From Microthrixaceae bacterium (GTDB taxonomy: Bacteria; Actinomycetota; Acidimicrobiia; Acidimicrobiales; Poriferisodalaceae), in contig WTFX01000029.1 in assembly GCA_011523825.1 (NCBI GenBank), positions 219,920 through 283,919 of the forward strand: a stretch of 64,000 nucleotides of DNA, read 5' to 3'. The number at the start of each line of letters is the position of its first letter. The first letter of the stretch is position 1. Below the pieces are notes generated by a model. It did no database searches. It worked only from the letters and a program-made list of their open reading frames with translations, and was not told where the DNA came from. The position numbers and the translations under genes were made by a program. This document shows positions 48,284 to 57,240 of this stretch, piece by piece.

Positions 48284-49033
48284 TCATCGCAGCTCGAAGC
48301 CAACGAGTGATTCCAGCTCGAGCAGGGCCTGGTCCGGATCGGTCACCTTGATGGCCGCCATGCCCATCGCCGCAGCCGGTTTGCAGTTGATGCCGAGGTC
48401 GTCGAGGTACGCCGTGCGCGCTGGATCGATGCCGAGCCGGTCACAGGCCAGCTCGTAGATGCGCGGATCGGGCTTGCGCAGGCCCACAACAGACGACTCG
48501 ATCACCACGCCGAAGAGCTGCATCACCTCCGCCACCGCCGCAGCAGCGCTGGCATCACGTGCCATGCCGGCGCCGTGGCCCGTTCTCACGTTGTTGGTGA
48601 TGCAGCCCACGGGCAGACGTGCCGCGAGGATCTGCAGCGCACGCACCATTTGCGGGCGCAGCCCGCCGCTGAGGCACGCCAGCACCTGCGCGCCCGACAT
48701 CTGGTATCCCCGGTCGGCAGCTTCTGCCTCGAACAGCTCAGAGAATTCGTCGACGCTGACCTCGCTGCGTTCCAGTCGCGCCCACGCGTTGGTGTCGGGG
48801 TTGGTGGCGTTGATCTGCCGGATCGTGTCGCGTGGCACACCGATGCGATCTTCGTAACGGTTGAACGCTTCGAAGGGGCTCTCGGTGATGACGCCGCCGA
48901 AGTCGAACAGCACGGCGTCCACGATGGCCGGAGCAGATCGGCTGTTGTTCCCGGCGCGAGGCGAAGGATCGGCAGTGCTGGATGGGGCCTCGGACACGGA
49001 CCGGGACGCTATCGGTGAGGCGGCGGTCGTCAC
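48284..49033 (-). CDS. HAD-superfamily phosphatase, subfamily IA
   Basis: The 249-aa product has the HAD motif I DAVLFDFGGVITESP (nucleophile Asp). Motif II-like ITNNVRTG follows, then a lysine in LRKPDPRIYELAC and AYLDDLGINCKPAAAMGM (motif IV). This variant resembles the soluble-epoxide-hydrolase N-terminal/ACAD10 phosphatase group. The first 35 residues are low complexity. The substrate is unknown. It diverges from a small zinc-finger gene across 115 nt with CG palindromes. Confidence 0.9.
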   Translation of the reverse strand: MTTAASPIASRSVSEAPSSTADPSPRAGNNSRSAPAIVDAVLFDFGGVITESPFEAFNRYEDRIGVPRDTIRQINATNPDTNAWARLERSEVSVDEFSELFEAEAADRGYQMSGAQVLACLSGGLRPQMVRALQILAARLPVGCITNNVRTGHGAGMARDASAAAAVAEVMQLFGVVIESSVVGLRKPDPRIYELACDRLGIDPARTAYLDDLGINCKPAAAMGMAAIKVTDPDQALLELESLVGFELR

Positions 49034-49046
49034 GACAGCGCGCCTA

Positions 49047-49130
49047 TCGCGCGATTATCGCCCAGCAATTCGCGCGCACCGCAGAAGAAATCGCGCGCAT
49101 CGCGCGAATATCCACCTGGAGCGCGCGAGC
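49047..49130. repeat. cluster of TCGCGCG palindromes in a divergent promoter
   Basis: TCGCGCGA occurs at 49047-49054 and 49100-49107, and TCGCGCGC at 49070-49077 and 49091-49098. A GCGCGCGAGC run follows at 49121-49130. All lie between the divergent starts at 49033 and 49149 and could be operator half-sites. Confidence 0.6.
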
Positions 49131-49136
49131 GTTCGC

Positions 49137-49142
49137 TAGGGT
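49137..49142 (+). promoter_or_regulatory. candidate leaderless -10 of the 49149 gene
   Basis: TAGGGT lies 6 nt before the ATG, which has no Shine-Dalgarno sequence. It sits just downstream of the CG-palindrome cluster. Confidence 0.42.
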
Positions 49143-49148
49143 CCCGCC

Positions 49149-49427
49149 ATGGCTACGGACACCTCGGCGTCGTCATCGCAGACTGCAACGGAGACCGCTG
49201 CACCGAAACGCAAGCGGTGGAAGAGCCGGGCAGTGTCGCGCACGGTGGACGCTGGCAATTCGGCGTACTGTGCCGTCTGCGATGAGCTCATCAAGTTCCG
49301 GGCGCGTATCCGTGCGGAGCAGATCATCTGCAATGTGTACGTGAAGAACCGTTGGGATCGCGTGGAGCACTACCACCCGGAGTGCTACGAGGAAGCTGGC
49401 TCCCCCTACGGCGAACCCAAGGGCTGA
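49149..49427 (+). CDS. 92-residue PARP-finger-like small protein
   Basis: After a Ser/Thr then Lys/Arg-rich N-terminus (KRKRWKSRAVSR) the protein has C41-x-x-C44 (CAVC), an aromatic strand region (ICNVYVKNRWD) and H74-x-H76-x-x-C79 (HYHPEC). The CX2C...HX2C layout matches a PARP-type zinc finger or other treble clef. The basic N-terminus suggests nucleic-acid contact. It appears to be a conserved actinobacterial protein of unknown function. Confidence 0.8.
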   Translation: MATDTSASSSQTATETAAPKRKRWKSRAVSRTVDAGNSAYCAVCDELIKFRARIRAEQIICNVYVKNRWDRVEHYHPECYEEAGSPYGEPKG

Positions 49428-49447
49428 GCCGATCGGCACAGCTGTCA

Positions 49448-49465
49448 TAGCTGCTGAGGCGGCAG

Positions 49466-49468
<3 letters not shown>
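49448..49468. terminator. possible hairpin between the 49149 gene and aapP
   Basis: TAGCTGC-TGAGGCG-GCAGCTA is a perfect 7-bp stem with a 7-nt loop in the convergent gap. It covers the aapP stop codon. The strength is moderate and no U-run follows. Confidence 0.4.
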
Positions 49469-50257
<789 letters not shown>

Positions 50258-50297
50258 GGTCGATTCCCCTCTGTCCGCGATGAATGGCTGTTACCGC

Positions 50298-52307
50298 TCA
50301 TCGCTGGCCCAATCCCACACGTTGCTCGAGCCGCTGGCTGTACTTCGACATCGCGAACGCCACCACCCAGTACACCACCGAGATGAACAGCAGCCCCTCG
50401 CGCCGCACCCCCAGGAACTGCGACTGGTTCGGTACCACCGAATTGGCCATGCGCAGGAAGTCGAACAGCCCGATGATGGCGAGCAGCGAGGTCTCCTTGA
50501 ATGTGGCGATCACCTGACCCACCAGCGGCGGGATGGACACCCGCAAGGACTGGGGCAGCACGATGAATCCGGTGCGCTGGGTGGTGGTCAGCCCGACGGC
50601 ATCGGCCGCTTCGTACTGCCCGCGGCGGATCGACTGCAGCCCGCCGCGCACGTTCTCCGCCAGGTATGCCGCGGAGAACAGCGTGTAGCCCAGGATCGCA
50701 GCGGCCAACTCGGCGATCTCCATGCCGTCGGGCAGGAACAGCGGCAGCACGCCGGAGAAGAACAGCAGCAGCGTGATCAGCGGAACGCCGCGGATCACCT
50801 CGATGTAGACCGTGGAGAGCACCCGGAAGATCGGCTGGCGCGAGGTCCGGGCCAGTGCCAGCAGCACCCCGATCGGGAACGACAGCATGATCGTCAGCAC
50901 CGAGACCAGCAGCGTGACACTGAACCCGCCTATGAACATGTCCGTCGGTGTTTCGATAGTCGACGGCGCATTGATGACGGTTGCGCCATAGAAGACCAGC
51001 AGCACCACGAACAGCCACGCCCCCACCAGCCGGCGCCGCTGGGCGGCCACGCCGGCGAAGTTCGGCGCCAGTAGCCCAGCGACCGCGAGGAGCAGGAAGG
51101 CGATGCGCGCCACCTGCAGCATCGAGTACCAGCCGAAGAACGCCGCCACCCAGTGAAATGCGGCCAACAACAGCAGGCCGATCGCCGCCAGGCGCCCCAC
51201 CTCGCCAGCGTCGCTGCGCGTCAACCACCACAGCACTGCCGAGCCCACCACGCCGAAGGCCAGCCCCATCGGCAGCATGGTGGAGAACACGTGGGCGTAG
51301 TCGATCTCGGGATCGCGCATGACCACCCAGTAGAGGAAGAAGGGGCTCAGCACCCATGCCAGATTGACGATCGCTCGGGTCTTCGCCAGGGCACCCCGGG
51401 GCAATTCCGGAGCCGCTTCGTCTTCGGCGCCCTCGTCATCATCAGCCGCGTCGGGAACTGCTTGCGATGAGGCAATGGCGCGGCTGCGTGCGACTCGGCC
51501 GATCCCAAAGCAGCCGACCAGCAACAGCCAAATGACCGTCCACGGCACCCTCGTGCTCATCGCCACGAGCTGTCCAGGTTCGGCGATGAACTCGCCGTCG
51601 GCGAATGCGTAGTGCCCGTAGCGAATCACCCAGGTGGACGCCACCAGCAGCCCGGGCAATCCGAACACGAGCCAGGCGACGGGGATCTCGCTCGTGCGAC
51701 GGGCCAGGTCATCGAAGCGCAGCCACAGCGCCAGACCAAGCCCGAACAGCACGAGCGCGGCGGCCCACCACACCCATCGATCCGCCATCGCGGCTGCGAA
51801 CGACTCGCGCACTAGCTCGCCGACGTCGTCGCGCACGGTCTCCCCTGCTGCGTCGGTGAGCACGCTCGGTTCGCGTATCAGCACACCGACGGCAACGAGG
51901 CCGCCTCCCGACATCAGCCAGCCCATCAGTCGCTTCAGGGTCACGCCGCCCCAGCGGGCCCAGATGCCGGCACTCAGGCCTGCGAGCACCACGACGAGCC
52001 CGACCGTCACCCACACGCGGATGTACTGGTGCTCGGGATAGGCCTGCGTAAACATGAGCCGCAGATTGGTGCGTACCGCAATCCACGAGCGCTCCTCGCT
52101 GAACATGAAGTTCAGCAGTCCCCGGTAGGTGAACAGCGCAACAAGGATCGCGAAGACGGTCAGAATCGAGTTCCGAGCGTTGGGAAAGAGGTTCTCGCGG
52201 ATCCAACGACCGGGCGGCAGGCTGGGCCGGTCGGGCGGGCTCGCCGCGGGGCCCACGGGCTCAGCCGCGAGAGCGGTCGGTGCAGCGGGCGGCATCGGAT
52301 CGGTCAC
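50298..52307 (-). CDS. aapM: amino-acid ABC transporter permease AapM type
   Basis: The 669-aa permease is much longer than a simple GlnP. The C-terminal third holds the transport domain (GFSVTLLVSVLTIMLSFPIG onward) with the EAA loop YEAADAVGLTTTQRTGFIVL. The N-terminal two thirds add about eight predicted helices. A cytoplasmic acidic stretch (DAADDDEGAEDEAAPE) lies near residue 285. A large N-terminal membrane region is known in the Aap family, but here it is unusually big. It starts with GTG, 1 nt after aapQ. Confidence 0.9.
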   Translation of the reverse strand: MTDPMPPAAPTALAAEPVGPAASPPDRPSLPPGRWIRENLFPNARNSILTVFAILVALFTYRGLLNFMFSEERSWIAVRTNLRLMFTQAYPEHQYIRVWVTVGLVVVLAGLSAGIWARWGGVTLKRLMGWLMSGGGLVAVGVLIREPSVLTDAAGETVRDDVGELVRESFAAAMADRWVWWAAALVLFGLGLALWLRFDDLARRTSEIPVAWLVFGLPGLLVASTWVIRYGHYAFADGEFIAEPGQLVAMSTRVPWTVIWLLLVGCFGIGRVARSRAIASSQAVPDAADDDEGAEDEAAPELPRGALAKTRAIVNLAWVLSPFFLYWVVMRDPEIDYAHVFSTMLPMGLAFGVVGSAVLWWLTRSDAGEVGRLAAIGLLLLAAFHWVAAFFGWYSMLQVARIAFLLLAVAGLLAPNFAGVAAQRRRLVGAWLFVVLLVFYGATVINAPSTIETPTDMFIGGFSVTLLVSVLTIMLSFPIGVLLALARTSRQPIFRVLSTVYIEVIRGVPLITLLLFFSGVLPLFLPDGMEIAELAAAILGYTLFSAAYLAENVRGGLQSIRRGQYEAADAVGLTTTQRTGFIVLPQSLRVSIPPLVGQVIATFKETSLLAIIGLFDFLRMANSVVPNQSQFLGVRREGLLFISVVYWVVAFAMSKYSQRLEQRVGLGQR

Positions 52308-52308
52308 G

Positions 52309-53853
52309 TCAACGCTCCACGATCCGCAGCCGGATATTGAAGAAATTGACGGCCGCGGAGATCGTCAGCGAGCAGGCGAGGTAGAACAGCATCCACACCG
52401 CCATGACCTGCAGCGTCTTGCCGGTCTGGTTGTAGACGGTCTGGCCGATCTGAACGAGATCGCTGTAACCCACGGCGATGGCCAGCGACGTGTTCTTGGT
52501 GAGGTTCAGGTACTGGTTACCAACGGGCGGCAGAATCACCCGCAGGGCCTGGGGCAGGATCACCCGTCGGAGCGCTGTCGAGCGCCGCAGGCCCACCGCC
52601 TGTGCCGCCTCGCTCTGGCCCTTGGGTACTGCCAAGATGCCGCCGCGAACGATCTCGGCGATGAACGCTGCGGTGTAGAACACGACGCCGAAGTAGACGG
52701 CGGCGAAGCCGATGGGCAGGTTCAAGCCGGCCGGTCCGTAGTTGGGGAAGTTGCCCGGCTGCACGATGTCGGGCCGCATGGCATCGATCGGCGCACCGGT
52801 CCGTCCATTGCCGAACTTGTCTGCCAGCACGCCGAGACCGTCGCTCGATGAATTGACGATCCAGCTCGACAGTCCGGGCCACAGCACAGCCACGAAGAGC
52901 ACGACGATCGCCGCTCCTGCGACGGCGAAGATCATGCGGAACCAGTCGTCGTCGGTGAGGCGCACGAGACCCGCCGGCGTGCGGTGTTGCGCGAGGAAGC
53001 GGCGTATCCACCACACTGCCACCCCCGCCGCGGCCAGCGCGGCGACGAGCTGCACTACGCCCTGCGGGATCGAGCCGACTGCGTCCGACAGGCCGCCGAA
53101 GACGCCCCCCAGCCAACCGAAGATGGGGTGCACCCACCACCCCACGATGGCGAAGACGGCGACGATTCCCGTTGCCCAGGCGCCAGCATTGGTCTGCATT
53201 CCGGTCTGCTCGCGCCGAGCCGCCAACCGCTTGAAGACGACACGCGCAATGACGCCCCCGATCAACATGACGACGGCCCACTGGTAGAAGCCGTCGGCCA
53301 CGAAGACGCGCGGGATCGACAGGCCCTTGTTGGACAGGTGAACCCAGCCGGGGATTGGCCCCATGTCGAATGAGACATTCGGCAGCGACGCCAGCACTGC
53401 GGCGTACACCAGGATCTGCACCAGCAGCGGGATGTTGCGCAGCGCCTCCACGTACACGCCGGCGAGGCGCCGGAGCGGCCAGTTGGAGGACAGCCGGGCC
53501 AGACCCACCAGCACGCCGACCACCGAGGCGAGCGCGATGCCAGCGGCCGCCATCCGGATGGTGTTCACCATGCCGACCCACAGCGCCCGACCGCCCGAGT
53601 CGGGGTTGGTGTCGATCCCCCAGCCCACCTTGATGCCGATGTGGTCGGAGATGAAGTCGAAGTCGATGTTCGCGCCGCGGGCTCGCAGGCTGTCCCCCGC
53701 CTCAGTGGCGAGGAACCACAATGCCGCCAAGACAAGAATGAGCGTGCCGACCTGCGCGATCCAGCGCACGACCGTCGCGTCCCGGTAGAACGGCGGACGG
53801 GTTCCCAGCGTGCTCAGGGAGGCGTCACGGTCCGGTGCTCGGGGGTCGCTCAC
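52309..53853 (-). CDS. aapQ: amino-acid ABC transporter permease AapQ type
   Basis: The 514-aa permease carries an HisM-type domain split by a long insertion between VEALRNIPLLVQILVYAAVL (about 130-150) and the EAA loop SEAAQAVGLRRSTALRRVIL (about 425-445). The insertion contains extra hydrophobic segments and a polar loop. This matches the AapQ layout. It pairs with aapM as the heterodimeric channel. It starts with GTG after a 203-nt gap containing a strong stem-loop. Confidence 0.9.
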   Translation of the reverse strand: MSDPRAPDRDASLSTLGTRPPFYRDATVVRWIAQVGTLILVLAALWFLATEAGDSLRARGANIDFDFISDHIGIKVGWGIDTNPDSGGRALWVGMVNTIRMAAAGIALASVVGVLVGLARLSSNWPLRRLAGVYVEALRNIPLLVQILVYAAVLASLPNVSFDMGPIPGWVHLSNKGLSIPRVFVADGFYQWAVVMLIGGVIARVVFKRLAARREQTGMQTNAGAWATGIVAVFAIVGWWVHPIFGWLGGVFGGLSDAVGSIPQGVVQLVAALAAAGVAVWWIRRFLAQHRTPAGLVRLTDDDWFRMIFAVAGAAIVVLFVAVLWPGLSSWIVNSSSDGLGVLADKFGNGRTGAPIDAMRPDIVQPGNFPNYGPAGLNLPIGFAAVYFGVVFYTAAFIAEIVRGGILAVPKGQSEAAQAVGLRRSTALRRVILPQALRVILPPVGNQYLNLTKNTSLAIAVGYSDLVQIGQTVYNQTGKTLQVMAVWMLFYLACSLTISAAVNFFNIRLRIVER

Positions 53854-53962
53854 CGCAGATCACCCTACGCGAAGAGGTCGTATGCATCGGGCTATTGCAT
53901 GGAGACATGCAGTGGTCGATGCCGTGAGACGAGCAGTGGTCGGACTACAGCGCCGAGACGCG

Positions 53963-53998
53963 CGACGGCCCCCGACCCAGTCGGGCCGGGGGCCGTCG
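53963..53998. terminator. strong stem-loop between aapJ and aapQ
   Basis: CGACGGCCCCCG pairs perfectly with CGGGGGCCGTCG over 12 bp around a 12-nt loop. It lies 59 nt after the aapJ stop and about 110 nt before aapQ. A partial terminator or 3'-stabilising hairpin here would give more binding protein than permease, a known pattern in ABC operons. Confidence 0.65.
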
Positions 53999-54056
53999 CA
54001 GTTGCTGTGATCACATGCCTGCCAGACCGGGCGGCGCCCAGCCGGCAAGCACGCGA

Positions 54057-55226
54057 TCAGCGAGCAGGCGGTGCGTAGATGAGGCCGCCCGCGGTCCAGC
54101 GCGCGTTCGCCGAGCCGTCACGGCTCAGGCCAACGGGGCCGAGGTTGCGGGTGTAGATCTCGTCGTAATTGCCGACCTGGCTGATCACGTTGTAGAACGC
54201 GTCGGCCGACAGACCCATCTTGGTCTGCAGCTCGCCCTCGCCGCCGAGCATGCGGACTGCCTCGGCATCGAGGTCGCCGCCGCCCATCATCGAATCGATG
54301 TTGGCCGAGGTGATGCCCTTCTCATCGGCGATGATCGTGGCGTACACGGTCCAGTTCACGACGTCGCCGAAGGTCGACTGGTTCTGCGGGTAGACCGGCC
54401 CCAGCGGCTCCTTCGAGATCGGCGTCGGCGGGAAGATCACCCAGTTCTGGTCGCCTTCCTGCTTCACCTTGCGGCCGACGAGCGCAGAGCCGTCGGTGGT
54501 CACCGCGTCGCACGCACCGGAGATGAAGTTCTCGGTGACGATGTCGAAGTCCTCGAAGGTGGACAGCGTGATCTCAATGCCGGCTGCATCGGCAGCATCG
54601 GCGATGTTCTTCTCGGTGGTCGTGCCGGCGTTGGTGCACACCGTGGCGCCATCGAGATCCGACACGGTCGACGTGCCCGAGAAGCCGTCGTCAGCGCGGG
54701 CCATGATCTGCTGACCGTCGTAGTAGGTGGTCGGCCCGAAGTCGAGCACGAGGTCGGTGTCTCGGCTCTGGGTCCAGGTGGTGTTGCGCACGAGCAGGTC
54801 GATGTCACCGGCCTCAAGCGCGGTGAAGCGCTCGGCCGCCGTCAGCGGCACGAAGTTGACCGCTCCGGCATCGCCCAGGATCGCTGCGGCTACTGCACGG
54901 CAGTAGTCGGCATCGAAGCCGGTCGTGCTGCCGTCAGGCTGCGTCTCCGAGAAGGCCACTGCCGAGCCGCTGACGCCGCAGTTGAGGGTGCCGCGATCTT
55001 GGACGACCGCGAGCAGGTCGCCGGTGTCCTGCGTCATATCGACTTCGGTTTCCGGTTCTTCGACCGCTGCCTCTGCTTCGGTTGTCGCCGCCGGCTCGTC
55101 GCCGTCGACGTCCTGATCGTCGCCATCGTCAGAGCCGCATGCCGCGGCCACCAACGCGATTGCCATCAGCACGCCGCCGAGTCGCAACGCAGACCGCCGA
55201 GAAATCGGCGCGAATCGTCTATTCAT
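54057..55226 (-). CDS. aapJ: amino-acid ABC transporter substrate-binding lipoprotein (AapJ type)
   Basis: The 389-aa product has a twin-Arg-containing N-region (RRFAPISRRSALRLGG), a hydrophobic helix and the lipobox LVAAACGSD. It is therefore exported and lipidated, possibly by Tat. An acidic Glu/Asp linker follows. The mature domain has LLAVVQDRGTLNCGVSG, GFDADYCRAVAAAILGD and RFTALEAGDIDLLVRNTTWT, typical of AapJ. The ATG at 55226 has GGAGGG 10 nt upstream. Two ATGs just upstream are less well placed. Confidence 0.92.
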   Translation of the reverse strand: MNRRFAPISRRSALRLGGVLMAIALVAAACGSDDGDDQDVDGDEPAATTEAEAAVEEPETEVDMTQDTGDLLAVVQDRGTLNCGVSGSAVAFSETQPDGSTTGFDADYCRAVAAAILGDAGAVNFVPLTAAERFTALEAGDIDLLVRNTTWTQSRDTDLVLDFGPTTYYDGQQIMARADDGFSGTSTVSDLDGATVCTNAGTTTEKNIADAADAAGIEITLSTFEDFDIVTENFISGACDAVTTDGSALVGRKVKQEGDQNWVIFPPTPISKEPLGPVYPQNQSTFGDVVNWTVYATIIADEKGITSANIDSMMGGGDLDAEAVRMLGGEGELQTKMGLSADAFYNVISQVGNYDEIYTRNLGPVGLSRDGSANARWTAGGLIYAPPAR

Positions 55227-55445
55227 AGAGAACATTCCCTCCATCGGTTGTCCATGACGCAGGCGCGCGAAGCGCGGTGTTGCACTACGCCGCACCTGAT
55301 GAACCGCGAGGCTACCCGTACTGATTTGCGACCCTGACACGTTCATGCGAGGAATAACAGCCATTTGTCGAAGGCATGTCGCCGTGACTCACGTCGGACT
55401 CACTGCCGGCGTGTTGCCAGCGCGTCCAGAGGGCACACTTGACCG

Positions 55446-56213
55446 ATGGCCCAACCCGACGACCACGCTCTTGCCGCGAGCGTGGCCACCGAGACCGGGG
55501 CCTTGCTGGTGGAAGTCCGCGAGCGACTCTTCAGTTCGGGGGCCGGGACCTGGGAAGTCCGTGACGCGGGTGATTCCGAGGCCCACCGGCACATCGTGAA
55601 TCGACTGGCCGAAGCACGACCCGATGACGCCATCCTCTCTGAGGAAGGGCGCGACGATCTCGCTCGCCTTTCTGCAGACCGCGTCTGGATCGTGGACCCT
55701 CTGGATGGAACGCGTGAGTATTCCGAACCCGGCCGCTCGGACTGGGCAGTGCATGTGGCTCTGGTCGAGAACGGTGTGCCCACCGCCGGTGCCGTGGCGC
55801 TCCCGGCAGTCGGGCAGACACTGTGCACCGATCCCGAGCCGCTGCTGCCGGCGCCGCACAACGGGCAGCCCCGCCTCGTCGTCAGCAGGTCGCGCCCGCC
55901 GGCGGCGGCGGTCATCATCGCCCAGGCGCTCGACGCTGAGCTGATGACGCTGGGCTCTGCAGGTGCCAAGGCCATGGCCGTGGTGCTCGGCATGGCTGAC
56001 ATCTACGCCCACTCGGGAGGACAATTCGAGTGGGACAACTGCGCGCCGGTGGCGGTCGCCCGCGCGGCGGGCCTGCACGCCAGCCGCTGCGACGGATCGG
56101 AACTCGAATACAACTTCGCCGACCCGTGGCTGCCAGACCTGCTGATCTGCCGCCCCGAACTCGCCGAGGACGCACTTGAGGCGCTGCGGCAGGTCATCGA
56201 AGGCGAAGCCTGA
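55446..56213 (+). CDS. CysQ/IMPase-family phosphatase
   Basis: This Mg-dependent phosphatase has ILSEEGRDD (metal Glu), WIVDPLDGTREYSEPGRSDW (metal Asp pair with the GTREY of CysQ-type 3',5'-bisphosphate nucleotidases) and FEWDNCAPVAVARAAG near the C-terminus. The 255-aa product most likely hydrolyses PAP or 3'-phosphoadenosine compounds. Inositol-1-phosphate is the alternative. The last codons (VIEGEA) lie in the first unit of a 38-bp tandem repeat. Confidence 0.88.
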   Translation: MAQPDDHALAASVATETGALLVEVRERLFSSGAGTWEVRDAGDSEAHRHIVNRLAEARPDDAILSEEGRDDLARLSADRVWIVDPLDGTREYSEPGRSDWAVHVALVENGVPTAGAVALPAVGQTLCTDPEPLLPAPHNGQPRLVVSRSRPPAAAVIIAQALDAELMTLGSAGAKAMAVVLGMADIYAHSGGQFEWDNCAPVAVARAAGLHASRCDGSELEYNFADPWLPDLLICRPELAEDALEALRQVIEGEA

Positions 56214-56291
56214 GATAGCCAATCGGACACAGAATCGAAGGCGAAGCCTGAGATGGCCCATCGGACACAGAATCGAAGGCGAAGCCTGAGC
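56196..56291. repeat. 38-bp tandem repeat, about 2.5 copies
   Basis: Units start at 56196, 56234 and 56272. The first two differ at only two positions; the third shares the first 19 bases. Each begins ATCGAAGGCGAAGCCTGA, so the end of the phosphatase (IEGEA, stop) is repeated. The third unit runs into the crotonase ribosome-binding region. Confidence 0.9.
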
Positions 56292-56308
56292 GTCGCCGAG
56301 AGGGACAC

Positions 56309-57130
56309 ATGGAGCTGAAGGCAACGAAGTACTCGGTGGAGGGTCCGGTCGCGACGCTGACACTCTCACGCCCGCATCGCCGCAACGCTTGGACCGGCCG
56401 GATGCATACAGAGCTGCGCTGGGTGCTGGAGCAAGCGGAGCAGGATGCGGGGGTCCGGGTGGTGGTGATCACTGGCGAAGGACGCGACTTCTGTGTAGGC
56501 GCCGACACTCAGGCCCTGGAGGGCCACGGCGACAAGGGTGGCTATGACCCCGGCACCTCCGCCGATCTGGCGATGCCGGGCTATGGAGTGGCACCCGAGT
56601 TCGACCAGAACTTCGCCTTCATGATGGCGCTGGAAACCGTGACGATCGCGGCGGTGAATGGTGCGGCGGCGGGCGCCGGGCTGGTGCTGGCCTGCTATTG
56701 CGACCTTCGGTTCGCTGCACCCGATGCCAAGCTCACCGCCGCCCACGGGCCGCTGGGACTGCCCGCGGAATTCGGACTCTCTTGGGTGCTCCCCCGTCTC
56801 GTGGGCATCACGCGGTCCAACGACCTGCTGCTGTCGAGCCGCAAGTTCCTGGCTTCCGAGACCGAGGGCTGGGGCCTGTTCAATGAGATCGTCGAGGCGT
56901 CCGAGCTCATGGATCACGTGTACGAGTACGCGTACGACATGGCCGCCCGGGTTGCGCCCAGTTCGCTCACCACGACGAAGCGGCAGATCTATCTGGACCA
57001 GCACCGGGACGTGGGCACCGCCGTCTCCGAATCGGATCGGCTGCTCAACGAGATGATCCCCAGCCCGGACTACCTCGAAGGGGTCCGCGCCCTGACCGAA
57101 CGGCGGCTTCCCGACTGGCCTGAACGCTGA
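56309..57130 (+). CDS. enoyl-CoA hydratase/isomerase family protein
   Basis: The 273-aa crotonase has VATLTLSRPHRRNAW, VVITGEGRDFCVGADTQAL (oxyanion hole) and AVNGAAAGAGLVLACYCDLR. LTAAHGPLGLPAEFGLSWVL carries the catalytic-Glu region. It probably hydrates or isomerises an acyl-CoA in beta-oxidation. Exact chemistry is not fixed, since crotonases vary. GAGAGGGA sits 4 nt before the ATG. It follows the phosphatase with 95 nt of repeat between. Confidence 0.88.
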   Translation: MELKATKYSVEGPVATLTLSRPHRRNAWTGRMHTELRWVLEQAEQDAGVRVVVITGEGRDFCVGADTQALEGHGDKGGYDPGTSADLAMPGYGVAPEFDQNFAFMMALETVTIAAVNGAAAGAGLVLACYCDLRFAAPDAKLTAAHGPLGLPAEFGLSWVLPRLVGITRSNDLLLSSRKFLASETEGWGLFNEIVEASELMDHVYEYAYDMAARVAPSSLTTTKRQIYLDQHRDVGTAVSESDRLLNEMIPSPDYLEGVRALTERRLPDWPER

Positions 57131-57139
57131 GCGACTGCT

Positions 57140-57240
57140 GCTCCAACACTGTGACGCCGAGCGTCACAGCTCCAACACGGGGGCGCCGAGCGTCACAGCT
57201 CCAACACGGGGGCGCCGAGCGTCACAGCTCCAGCACGGTG
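57140..57240. repeat. 29-bp tandem repeat, about 3.5 copies
   Basis: Full units are 57140-57168, 57169-57197 and 57198-57226, with a partial unit to 57240. Each begins GCTCCAACAC and ends GAGCGTCACA. On the minus strand the unit copies the end of the neighbouring gene (VLEL, stop). Only the last unit is used. Confidence 0.9.
57149..57169. terminator. bidirectional hairpin formed by the first 29-bp repeat unit
   Basis: CTGTGACG-CCGAG-CGTCACAG is a perfect 8-bp stem with a 5-nt loop. It lies 18 nt after the crotonase stop, in a convergent gap. Later repeat units have lost the 5' arm (GGGGGCG in place of TGTGACG). Confidence 0.55.

Noticed and set aside
55389..56369. 326-residue minus-strand frame with LRLRLRFC-type text over the CysQ-like gene
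   Set aside because: The text comes from the 38-bp repeat read backwards and antisense to a gene with complete IMPase motifs.
56196..57240. 38-bp and 29-bp repeats as CRISPR or transposon ends
   Set aside because: No spacers, no transposase and no target-site duplications; the units duplicate gene ends in tandem.
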